Assembly (NCBI GenBank): GCA_024236015.1
Contig: JACKLK010000002.1
Coordinates: forward strand, 1-64,000
Direction: 5' to 3'
Origin: Rhodoferax sp.
GTDB taxonomy: Bacteria; Pseudomonadota; Gammaproteobacteria; Burkholderiales; Burkholderiaceae_C
DNA: 64,000 nucleotides
Shown one piece after another: positions 20,339 through 28,023 of this stretch. Position numbers and translations under genes: made by a program. The notes under the pieces are model-generated. The model did not search any database, had not been told where the DNA came from, and saw only the letters and a program-made list of their open reading frames with translations. How positions within the stretch are numbered: the first letter of the stretch is position 1; every line of letters starts with the position of its first letter.

Positions 20339-20547
20339 GCAACACACTCCAGGGTTCGCCCACGCACGGGTGGACGCCGTTTGTACCATGGCCCGTCCGG
20401 CGGGGCGGGCGCACCGGGCGCCGTCGTGTGGATGCCGCAGTCTGGCCGGAACCTGACATGGATCAATTCCCTCGCCGCCGCCGGATGCGAAGCTAGGCCT
20501 CGTTGCCGTAGTAGTAGTTGTTGTTGCACTGAAGAGGAGAGGCCGTC

Positions 20548-21135
20548 ATGACCCACGAGAGTATCCGCATCATCCGTGACGAACATGGCGCGCTGGCTGC
20601 GATGCTGCGGTCCCTGGTCATGATGGTGGAACGTGGCCCTGGCGATGCCGCCGACCAGTTCTTCGACGTGTTGCGCGCGATGTTGTTCTACATCGACGAG
20701 TTTCCCGAACGCCTGCACCATCCCAAGGAGTCCGAGTTGCTGTTTCCCAAGGTCGTGCGCGCCGCACCGCAGACCGGAGAGGCGATCGCCCAACTGGAAA
20801 GAGACCACGCGCGCGGCGAAGGTGCCGTGCGCGAACTGCAGCACCAGCTGCTGGCCTGGGAACTGCTGGGCGACTCGCGCCGCGCGGCCTTCGAGGCCGC
20901 CGCGCGCAGCTACGTGAGCTTCTACCTCGAGCACATGCACCTGGAAGAAAAGGAGATTCTTCCGGCGGCCGAGAAGGCGCTCGATGCGCAGGACTGGGCC
21001 GAGCTGGATGCGGCCTTTGCCACCAACTGCGACCCGCTGACCGGCAAGTACCCGCGCGATCCGCTCTACGACCGCTTGTTCACCCGCATCGTCATGATCG
21101 CGCCCGAGCCGATCGGGCTGGGCTCCACGCGCTGA
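20548..21135 (+). CDS. Hemerythrin (HHE) domain protein
   Basis: This 195-residue helical protein has the hemerythrin-like iron-binding pattern: DEHGAL near residue 13, FPERLHHPKESELLFP (about 52-67), LERDHARGE, and YLEHMHLEEKEILP. These His and Glu residues would hold a di-iron site. Such HHE proteins bind oxygen or nitric oxide or store iron. A GAGGAGAGG ribosome-binding site precedes the ATG. It stands alone, convergent with the Old Yellow Enzyme gene. Confidence 0.88.
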   Translation: MTHESIRIIRDEHGALAAMLRSLVMMVERGPGDAADQFFDVLRAMLFYIDEFPERLHHPKESELLFPKVVRAAPQTGEAIAQLERDHARGEGAVRELQHQLLAWELLGDSRRAAFEAAARSYVSFYLEHMHLEEKEILPAAEKALDAQDWAELDAAFATNCDPLTGKYPRDPLYDRLFTRIVMIAPEPIGLGSTR

Positions 21136-21151
21136 CGCGCGGCGCGGCGTC

Positions 21152-22264
21152 TCAGGCCGCGGTCAGTGCCGGATAGTCCGTGTATCCCTTGGCGGCGCCG
21201 CCGTAGAAGGTCGTGCGGTCCGGCGTGTTCAGTTCGCTGCCCTCGCGCAGGCGCCGGGGCAGGTCCGGGTTGGCGATGAACAGGCGGCCGAAGGCCACCA
21301 GGTCGGCACCGCGGGCCAGCGACTGCTCGGCCAGCGGCCGGTCGTAGCCGTTGTTCACCATCCAGGCGCCGGTGCCGCCGGCGGCGCGGTAGCGCTCGCG
21401 CAACGCGTCGTAGTCCAGCGGCGTGTCGCCCTGCACATGGTCACGCGCACCGCCGGTCGCGCCTTCGATCAGGTGCAGGTAGGCCAGCTGCAACGGGCCC
21501 AGGCGATCCATCACATGCGCGAACAGCGCCTGCGGCTGGTCGTCGAACACATCGTTGGCCGGCGTCACCGGCGACAGGCGCAGGCCGACCCGGCCGCCGC
21601 CGATGGCGTCGGTCACGGCCTGCATCACCTCGACCAGCAGCCGCGCGCGGTTCTCGATCGAGCCGCCGTAGGCATCGGTGCGGTGGTTGGAGCTGCTGCG
21701 CAGGAACTGGTCGAGCAGGTAGCCGTTGGCACCATGCACCTCGACGCCGTCGAAGCCGGCCTCGATGGCGCAACGCGCGGCATGGCGGTAGTCGGCAACG
21801 ATGCCGGGCAACTCGTCCAGCCGCAGTGCGCGGGGTTCGGAGGTCGGCACGAAGGCCGGCACGCCGTCCTGGATCAGCACCGTCCTGGTCTTGGCCGCGA
21901 TGGCCGACGGTGCGACCGGCGCCTGCCCGTCCGGTTGCAGGTCCACGTGCGAGACCCGGCCCACGTGCCAGAGCTGCACGACGATCGTGCCGCCTTCGGC
22001 GTGCACCGCGTCGGTGACCTTCTTCCAGGCCGCGACCTGCTCCGGGCTCCAGATGCCGGGCACGTCGGCATAACCCTGGCCCTGGTGGCTGATGGCGGTG
22101 GCTTCGGTGACGATCAAGCCGGCGCTGGCGCGCTGGCGGTAATACGTGGTCATCAGGTCGTTGGGGATGGCGCCGGGCGCGCGATTGCGGGTCAGCGGCG
22201 CCATCACGACGCGATTGGACAGATGCAGGCTGCCGGCCTGGACGGGTTCGAACAAGGAGGTCAT
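21152..22264 (-). CDS. Old Yellow Enzyme family flavin-dependent alkene reductase
   Basis: This 370-residue FMN enzyme of the Old Yellow Enzyme/NemA family would reduce activated C=C bonds or nitro compounds with NAD(P)H. Visible motifs are NRVVMAPLTRNRA (FMN site, near the N-terminus), WHVGR, the substrate-binding HGANGYLLDQF, and NHRTDAYGGS with ENRARLL; the C-terminal FGRLFIANPDLP is also typical. The ATG at 22264 gives the normal N-terminus (MTSLFEPVQAG); 16 upstream codons are unlikely to be used. It lies 76 bp downstream of the export locus on the same strand, but nothing links it to that locus functionally. Confidence 0.94.
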   Translation of the reverse strand: MTSLFEPVQAGSLHLSNRVVMAPLTRNRAPGAIPNDLMTTYYRQRASAGLIVTEATAISHQGQGYADVPGIWSPEQVAAWKKVTDAVHAEGGTIVVQLWHVGRVSHVDLQPDGQAPVAPSAIAAKTRTVLIQDGVPAFVPTSEPRALRLDELPGIVADYRHAARCAIEAGFDGVEVHGANGYLLDQFLRSSSNHRTDAYGGSIENRARLLVEVMQAVTDAIGGGRVGLRLSPVTPANDVFDDQPQALFAHVMDRLGPLQLAYLHLIEGATGGARDHVQGDTPLDYDALRERYRAAGGTGAWMVNNGYDRPLAEQSLARGADLVAFGRLFIANPDLPRRLREGSELNTPDRTTFYGGAAKGYTDYPALTAA

Positions 22265-22340
22265 CGATCCCACATGGGGTGCCTCGCGCCAATTGCAATG
22301 GCAAGGCGCCACCCGTGCGCGCGAACCGGCAGGCGGGTGC

Positions 22341-23165
22341 TCAGCGAAAGCGCACCTTGCATTTGACGCCGGCCGGCATGTTGCCCGCCGGGTTGGGCAG
22401 CTCGAGCCGCACGCCGAAGGTGCCGCTGGCCGAATCGACGACCTTGTCGACGATCTGCACGGTGGCCTTGAACCTGCCCTTGGTCGGTGCCTCGGCCTCG
22501 ATTTCCGCCGCGGCGCCGGCCTTGATCTGGTTGTACAGGGCCACCGGCAACACCACTTCGACGCGCAGCGGATGGATCTGCGCCATCGTGAGAATGGGAC
22601 GCGCGCCCTCGCCGGTCTGCGCCAGTTCGCCGGGATGTTGTTCGACCTCGGTCACCACGCCGTCGAACGGGCTGATCAGGGTGCGCTGGCGCAGCAGTTC
22701 CTCCAGGCGCTTGCTCTCGAGTACCGCGAGCTGGCGGTTGTCGCGCGCCTCGAGCAGTTCGGCCTGGGCCACACGCATCTCGGCCGCGGCGTCGTCGCGT
22801 TCCTGCGACGAGACGAAATTCTGCCGGCTCAGCTCCTCGCGCCGGCGCAGCTTGTCGCGCGCGTAGTCGACCCGTGCCTCGGCCGAGCGCATGCTGCCTT
22901 CCATCACGGCGCGGAACTTGGCCGAGTCCAGCGCGGCGCGCTCGACATCGGACTGCAGTTCGACCAGGCGCTGGCCCTTGCGCACCACGCTGCCGCGTTG
23001 CACATGGACCTTGTCGATCAGCGCTTCGACGGCGCTGCGGATCTCGATGCGGCGGTAGGGCTCGATCAGGCACTGGTATTCGCCATCGACGGCCCGCGCC
23101 GGACCCGCCGTCACGAGGCAGGCCAGTACGACAAGGGCGGCGGAGGTGATCGGTTGGAGGCTCAT
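22341..23165 (-). CDS. Periplasmic adaptor (HlyD/AcrA-type membrane fusion protein)
   Basis: This 274-residue protein starts with a Sec signal peptide (about residues 1-25, ending GPARA). The rest is a membrane fusion protein: a first half-lipoyl segment (EIRSAVEALIDKVHVQRGSV), a coiled-coil hairpin (about 70-155, Arg/Glu-rich), a second half-lipoyl segment (LISPFDGVVTEVEQHPGEL), and a beta-barrel end. Such adaptors bridge an inner-membrane pump and an outer-membrane channel. Its start overlaps the stop of the SecA-like gene by 4 bp (ATGA), so it is translationally coupled to it. No outer-membrane TolC-like gene is in the window. Its proposed role in export of the giant proteins is inferred from the operon. 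Confidence 0.87.
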   Translation of the reverse strand: MSLQPITSAALVVLACLVTAGPARAVDGEYQCLIEPYRRIEIRSAVEALIDKVHVQRGSVVRKGQRLVELQSDVERAALDSAKFRAVMEGSMRSAEARVDYARDKLRRREELSRQNFVSSQERDDAAAEMRVAQAELLEARDNRQLAVLESKRLEELLRQRTLISPFDGVVTEVEQHPGELAQTGEGARPILTMAQIHPLRVEVVLPVALYNQIKAGAAAEIEAEAPTKGRFKATVQIVDKVVDSASGTFGVRLELPNPAGNMPAGVKCKVRFR

Positions 23166-25132
23166 ATCTGGTTTCCGGCGAATGCCAACATGGTATCGAG
23201 GTTCTGGTCCTGCTTGAGGGTATCGCGGCGGGTGCGCGCGTGGATGGCCTGCGCACGGCGCTGCACATGGTGGCGCAACCGTTCGACCCAGAATGCCGGC
23301 GGACCGTTCGGGAACAGCTGCGTGAGCAGCCGGAGCAGCTGGCCGCCGTGTTCGCGCAGCACCGTGTCGTCGAGCGCGACGATGGCCACCGCGCTGCCCG
23401 GGTCACCCTGGCGCGCACAGCGTCCGATCAGCTGGCGGTCGATGCGCGGCGAGTCGTGGAATTCGGTCAGGATCACGTGCAGGCCTCCGGCCGCGGACAC
23501 GCCGTCGCCCAGGTGGATGTCGGTGCCGCGCCCGGCCATGTTGGTGGCCACGGTGACGACGCCGGCCTGGCCGGCCTGGGCCACGACGTCGGCTTCGCCG
23601 GCATCCTGGCGCGCATTGAGCACCCGGTGCTCGACGCCGGCGCGGGTCAGGGCTTCCGACAGGTGTTCGGAGGCCTCGACCGAACGCGAGCCGATCAGCA
23701 CCGGACGCCCGGCTTCGCTCTGGCGCCGCGCCTCGCGCGCCACCACGCGCCATTTCTCGTCTTCCGTGGCGCAGCAGCGTGTCGGCGCCATGGTGCGGAT
23801 GCACGGCCGGTTGGTGGGAATGGCGATGGTCTCGAGCGCATAGACGGCCCAGATCTCGCGCCGCACCTCGTGCGCGGTGCCGGTCATGCCCGACAGCCGC
23901 AGGTAGCGGCGGAAGAAGCGCTGGTAGGTGATGCGCGCCAGCGTGCGGTTGTGTTCGGACAGCGGGCATCCTTCCTTGGTCTCGATCAGCTGGTGCAGGC
24001 CCTGCTCCCAGGTGCGACCGGGCAGGATGCGGCCGGTGTATTCGTCGATGATGTGCACCTTGTCCTCGGCCACCAGGTAGTGCTGGTCGCGATGGAACAG
24101 CTGCAAGGCCCGCAGGGCCTGCGACACCATGTGTTCGCGCCCGTGCGCCGCGGTCCAGGCCGGGCCGAGGTCGGCGCACATGTCGGCCAGCCGTGCACGC
24201 CCGGCATGCGACAGGTGCAGTTCGCGCCGCGCGATGATCAGTTCGAAGTCGCGGCCGGCCTCGAGCTGGCCGGCCAGCTCCAGCGCCGTGCTGTACAGCG
24301 TCGGGTCGCCGGGGCTCTCGCCTTTCTCGGCCAGGATCAGCGGCGTGCGTGCCTCGTCGATCAACACGCTGTCGGCCTCGTCGACGATGGCGAAATGCAG
24401 GCCGCGCAGCAGCAAGGCGTTGTTGCCGTCGCCCGGTCCCACATGCGAGCGCAGCCGCAGCTGGGCACGGCTGGCGCGTCCGCCGGCCGTGACCCGGTCC
24501 TTCAGGTAGTCGAACACCAGCTCCTTGTTGGTGCAGTAGGTCACGTGGCAGGCGTAGGCCGCGGAGCGCTGCGGCAGCGACAGCCCGGTGATGATGATGC
24601 CGGTCGTCAGGCCGAAGAACGCGTACAGCGGCCCCATCTCCTGCGCGTCGCGCTCGGCCAGGTAGTCGTTGACCGTCACCACGTGCACCGGCAGTCCGGC
24701 CACGCCGGCGATGCAGGCGGCCAGCGCGGCCGTGAGTGTCTTGCCTTCGCCGGTCTGCATCTCCGCCAGCTTGCCGGCGAACAAGGCGGCCGCACCCATC
24801 AGCTGCACGTCGAACGGGCGCTTGCCCAGGCTGCGCGCACTGGCCTCGCGCACCAGCGCGAACGCGCGCGCCGTGGCCACCGGTTCGTCGAGCGCGGCGC
24901 GTGCGACGCGGCGCATCTCCTGGCGGATCGCGTCGTCCGACAGGCTGTTGACTTCCTGCGCCTGGCGTGTGGCCGCGCTGGCCAGCGCGGCCAGCCGCAT
25001 GCGCAACGGGCGCACCGCATGCCACGCGCCGCCGACGACCCTGCGCGTCCAGCCGTCGAGCGCGTTCTCCTTGCGATCGAGCCGCTCCGGATAGACGCTG
25101 TGTGCCCGTTCGACCTGTGCCAGGCTAGACAT
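23162..25132 (-). CDS. SecA-like motor ATPase, shortened at the C-terminus
   Basis: This 656-residue homologue of the preprotein translocase motor SecA (E. coli: 901) has Walker A MQTGEGKT (about 125-132), TVNDYLAERDA (about 153-163), Walker B VDEADSVLIDEARTPLI (about 250-266), a preprotein-cross-linking region, SGMTGTA (about 414-420), NMAGRGTDIHLG (about 531-542), and the arginine-finger region GRCARQGDPGS (about 570-580). It stops just after the start of the helical scaffold, so most of the helical wing/two-helix-finger part and the zinc-binding tail are missing. It overlaps the M50 gene by 8 bp and the adaptor gene by 4 bp. The housekeeping secA should lie elsewhere. This copy probably powers a special export route. 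Confidence 0.9.
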   Translation of the reverse strand: MSSLAQVERAHSVYPERLDRKENALDGWTRRVVGGAWHAVRPLRMRLAALASAATRQAQEVNSLSDDAIRQEMRRVARAALDEPVATARAFALVREASARSLGKRPFDVQLMGAAALFAGKLAEMQTGEGKTLTAALAACIAGVAGLPVHVVTVNDYLAERDAQEMGPLYAFFGLTTGIIITGLSLPQRSAAYACHVTYCTNKELVFDYLKDRVTAGGRASRAQLRLRSHVGPGDGNNALLLRGLHFAIVDEADSVLIDEARTPLILAEKGESPGDPTLYSTALELAGQLEAGRDFELIIARRELHLSHAGRARLADMCADLGPAWTAAHGREHMVSQALRALQLFHRDQHYLVAEDKVHIIDEYTGRILPGRTWEQGLHQLIETKEGCPLSEHNRTLARITYQRFFRRYLRLSGMTGTAHEVRREIWAVYALETIAIPTNRPCIRTMAPTRCCATEDEKWRVVAREARRQSEAGRPVLIGSRSVEASEHLSEALTRAGVEHRVLNARQDAGEADVVAQAGQAGVVTVATNMAGRGTDIHLGDGVSAAGGLHVILTEFHDSPRIDRQLIGRCARQGDPGSAVAIVALDDTVLREHGGQLLRLLTQLFPNGPPAFWVERLRHHVQRRAQAIHARTRRDTLKQDQNLDTMLAFAGNQI

Positions 25133-27281
25133 GGAACTGCGACAGGAACAGGCGGCGGATGGATTGCCAGATGCGCACGCCGACCGGTTCGCTGGGATGC
25201 GCGAAACGCACGTGGACCCGGCTGCCGATGAAGTCGGCCGGCACGCCGCGTGGCAGCTGGAGCTCGAATTCGAACACGGATTCGAGCGCGGTCGTGCCCT
25301 TGTCGTTGCGCGGATCCATCGCGATCACGCCGCCGCCCGCCTGGCCGAGTGCCGGGCTGGGCAGCTCCTTGCCGGCCTTGGGCACTTCGCGCACCAGCTG
25401 CGCCGCATGCACCGTGGCGATGTCCTGCGGCATCCGGATCTCGACGCCGCGTGTCGCCGCCCGCACCAGGTCGACCTGCGACTGGCTGACGACCACGCGC
25501 ACCAGGGGCGTGTATTCGCCCACCACGTAACCCAGCACCTCGCCCTTCTTGACGAAGCGCCCGGGCATGTCCTGGGGCTTTTCGATCAGCAGCGTGCCGC
25601 CGGCCGAGGCGCGCAGCGAGAGCTGCGCGGCCTCGTCGAGCAGCCGGTCGAGCGCCGCCTGTTCGCGCCGCATGTCTTCCTCGAGTTGGCCGGCCTGGGC
25701 CGGCTGCACGCCCCATGCGGCGTCGTAACGTGCCTTCGCTTCTTCCAGCTTGGCGCGTTGCGCCGCAATGCCCGAGTTCAGCGCCGGGTCGTGGCTTTGC
25801 AGCACGAGTTGTCCGGGCGCGATGGGGTCGAAGCTGCGCGCCGAGACCTCGGTGATGAAGCCGCTGCCGCCGGCGCGCAGCAAGGCCTGCTCGGGCAGCC
25901 AGACCACGCCTTCGGCATGGGTGTGGCGGGGCAGCGGCACGATGAACAGCAGCAGCACGACGATGCCGATGGTGGCAAGCAGCACGGTGCGTACGCGCAG
26001 GCTGCGGGCGGCATATTGCGGGCCGTTGAGCACCGCGGCGATTCCCTTGTAGATCGGCACGCCCAGGCTGGCGATCATCCCCCACAACGCGAGCACGACG
26101 CCGACGAAGAAGTACTGCTGGGCGACGAAGATCGCGATGCCGAACAACACGAACATGCGATAGGCGAAGGCCAGCGGCGCATAGGCCAGGAACCAGCGCC
26201 GCTCGCCGGGCGTGGCCGGTGGCGGCTCGGCCTGCTTGACGCCGAACAGGTAACGCTCGGCCAGGTATTGCCAGTGCTTGTTGGCGCGGCTGCCCAGGTT
26301 GGGGATCTCGGCCCAGTCGGCCAGCACGTAATAACCGTCGTAACGCAGCAGGGGGTTGGCGTTGAACAGCAGCGTGGTCACGCTGGCCAGCACGATGGCG
26401 TTGTAGGTCAACGAGCGGGCCAGTCCGGGTTCGAGGATGATCCACAGGTAGAAGGCCAGCGCCGCGATGAACAGCTCGGTCAGCATGCCGGCGGCGCCCA
26501 CCAGCATGCGGTCGGTCTTCTTGACGAAGGCCGACGAACTCGAGGCCTCGACATACGGGATCGGGAAGAACACCAGCAGCATGATGCCCATCTCGTGCAC
26601 CTCGCCGCCACGCATGCGGGTCGCGATGCCGTGACCCATCTCGTGGCAGGCCTTGATCAGCGGGAACACCACCGCCATGATGAGCAGGTTGTCGAACGCC
26701 AGCATCTGCTCGCCGAAGTTCTCGGTCAGGTCGGGCCAGTACGACGGCACCAGCGCCAGTGCCGGCAACACCACGGCCAGCCAGATCGGCAGGCCCCAGC
26801 CGCCGAGCAGCGGACGCATCCAGGCGACCAGCTTGACCAGCACCCGGTCCGGGTCCCACAGCGGAAAGCGCAGCGAGATCGGGTTCATGAAACGGCTCAT
26901 GAACTTGCGGCGTTTTTCCTTGGTGCGGCGCTCGAACAGCTCGGCCACGTCCGGATCCACGTCGCACTGCACCAGGTCCGAGCCGTGCAGCTGGCCCAGC
27001 AGCTTGATCACCTCTTCCTGCGCCGGCGTGTCGTCCGCGAGCTGGGCCGTCAGCCGTTTCCAGATCGCCTCCATGGTGCGTTTGCCGTCCATCAGGCTGA
27101 TGACCTGGTGCGAAGCCGGATTGAAGCGGTGGTACTTGCCGGCGATCCGGTCTTCCATCACGTACCACACGGCGCCGCGGTAGGCGTGCCGGTGAATGCG
27201 CACATGGCCCCGCAGCCGGGGCTTGAGATGCTCGACCCGGTACCAGTTGGTCGACAGCAGGGCGCTGGTCTCGGCGGTCAT
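25125..27281 (-). CDS. PqqD-like / M50 site-2 protease / HlyD adaptor fusion
   Basis: This 718-residue polytopic membrane protein has three parts. A PqqD-like domain (about 35-110, with YHRFNPASHQVISLMDG) resembles peptide-binding modules of peptide-modification systems. An M50 metalloprotease follows, with HEMGH (about 213-217) and NPLLRYDG (about 309-316) in membrane helices, so both zinc-binding sites are intact. The C-terminal part (about 450-718) is an HlyD-type periplasmic adaptor with half-lipoyl and coiled-coil segments. The ATG at 27281 is chosen; 86 upstream codons run into the repeat region. It may bind, trim or route export substrates while bridging the periplasm. Confidence 0.88.
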   Translation of the reverse strand: MTAETSALLSTNWYRVEHLKPRLRGHVRIHRHAYRGAVWYVMEDRIAGKYHRFNPASHQVISLMDGKRTMEAIWKRLTAQLADDTPAQEEVIKLLGQLHGSDLVQCDVDPDVAELFERRTKEKRRKFMSRFMNPISLRFPLWDPDRVLVKLVAWMRPLLGGWGLPIWLAVVLPALALVPSYWPDLTENFGEQMLAFDNLLIMAVVFPLIKACHEMGHGIATRMRGGEVHEMGIMLLVFFPIPYVEASSSSAFVKKTDRMLVGAAGMLTELFIAALAFYLWIILEPGLARSLTYNAIVLASVTTLLFNANPLLRYDGYYVLADWAEIPNLGSRANKHWQYLAERYLFGVKQAEPPPATPGERRWFLAYAPLAFAYRMFVLFGIAIFVAQQYFFVGVVLALWGMIASLGVPIYKGIAAVLNGPQYAARSLRVRTVLLATIGIVVLLLFIVPLPRHTHAEGVVWLPEQALLRAGGSGFITEVSARSFDPIAPGQLVLQSHDPALNSGIAAQRAKLEEAKARYDAAWGVQPAQAGQLEEDMRREQAALDRLLDEAAQLSLRASAGGTLLIEKPQDMPGRFVKKGEVLGYVVGEYTPLVRVVVSQSQVDLVRAATRGVEIRMPQDIATVHAAQLVREVPKAGKELPSPALGQAGGGVIAMDPRNDKGTTALESVFEFELQLPRGVPADFIGSRVHVRFAHPSEPVGVRIWQSIRRLFLSQFHV

Positions 27282-27401
27282 GTCAGCGGCCCGGCACGCG
27301 GGGTCCAATCTGCGCCACACACTGTATCCATGCGATGGCGCTGTTCGTGTGGATGCCGCGCGAGCCTTTGTGCCGTGCGAAGAGAACCCGGGTGCTCGCA
27401 C

Positions 27402-27643
27402 GCGTCGCGGCAGGCGGGAATCGGCGCGGGCGCCTGGTGGGGCGGTCGGGCGCTGAACGCGCCGACTGCCCTGCGGTGCTCGCGGGCAGGGCGCATCGCG
27501 CAACTCACTGCGTTCGCTTCGCTCTCTCCGTTCAGACAAGCGCGATGAGAATGATCACGAAGCGCGCTGCGCGCGCCGCCCTGCCCGCTGCGCTCCTCGG
27601 CGCCCCACAAGTCGCCCGCGCCGATTCCCGCCTGCCGCGACGC
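27402..27643. repeat. Perfect 31-bp inverted repeat pair (27402-27432 and 27613-27643)
   Basis: The left arm begins GCGTCGCGGCAGGCGGGAAT; the right arm is its exact reverse complement over 31 bp, ending CTGCCGCGACGC. The arms are 180 bp apart and enclose one arm of the larger repeat below. Confidence 0.85.
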
Positions 27644-27922
27644 TGAGCCGGTGGTGATCGTTGCGCCGCCGTTCGAAGTCCGGGCCCCTTTCGGGCGCCG
27701 CGCCAACCACCGGCCTGGCTGCGAAGGCCCGCGGGGCCCCTGCGTGGCGCGCCTGTGCGGCGCCGAGGAGCGCAGGGCTTGCGCCTCGCGCGTAGCGCGT
27801 TCGTCATCATTCTCATCGCGCTTGTCTGAACGGAGCGCCCAACGGGCGCGCAGTGAGTTGCGCGATGCAGGCGCAAGACCGAGCACCACAGGGCAGTCGG
27901 CGCGTTCAGCGCCCGACCGCCG
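27441..27922. repeat. Long imperfect inverted repeat (about 27441-27605 against 27755-27922)
   Basis: The outer 42 bp (27441-27482 and 27881-27922, starting GGCGGTCGGGCGCTGAACGC) match with one difference. Inside, further blocks match in inverted order, such as GCATCGCGCAACTCACTGCG, CCGTTCAGACAAGCGCGATG with the following AGAATGAT, and GCTGCGCTCCTCGGCGCC. Variable segments lie between them. The pattern looks like two copies of a roughly 160-bp element placed head to head. Confidence 0.8.
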
Positions 27923-27963
27923 CACCGAAGCGCCACGCAGGGGCCCCGCGGGCCTTCGCAGCC
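27717..27963. repeat. Perfect 33-bp inverted repeat pair (27717-27749 and 27931-27963)
   Basis: The left arm begins GGCTGCGAAGGCCCGCGGGG and is repeated exactly as its reverse complement at 27931-27963. It interlocks with the long repeat, so not all stems can form at once. Confidence 0.85.
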
Positions 27964-28023
27964 CGTGCACCACGACGCGACGCTCGGTGGACAAGGCCCG
28001 CTCGCCGGAGCCCGACTCGGCCA

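Larger units (their letters stand above)
27282..28023. other. Gene-free repeat-rich gap inside the export locus
   Basis: This 742-bp stretch separates two adaptor genes on the same strand. Open frames exist on both strands but are Arg/Ser/Pro-rich, have no family likeness and follow the inverted repeats, so I treat them as chance. The gap is filled by interleaved inverted repeats described separately. Transcription from the GAF-HlyD gene to the M50 gene would have to pass through it, or a new promoter starts in it; I see no convincing promoter. Confidence 0.75.

Noticed and set aside
27532..27936. Possible small gene in the repeat-rich gap
   Set aside because: The translation follows the inverted repeats, is Arg/Ser/Pro-rich and matches no family I know.
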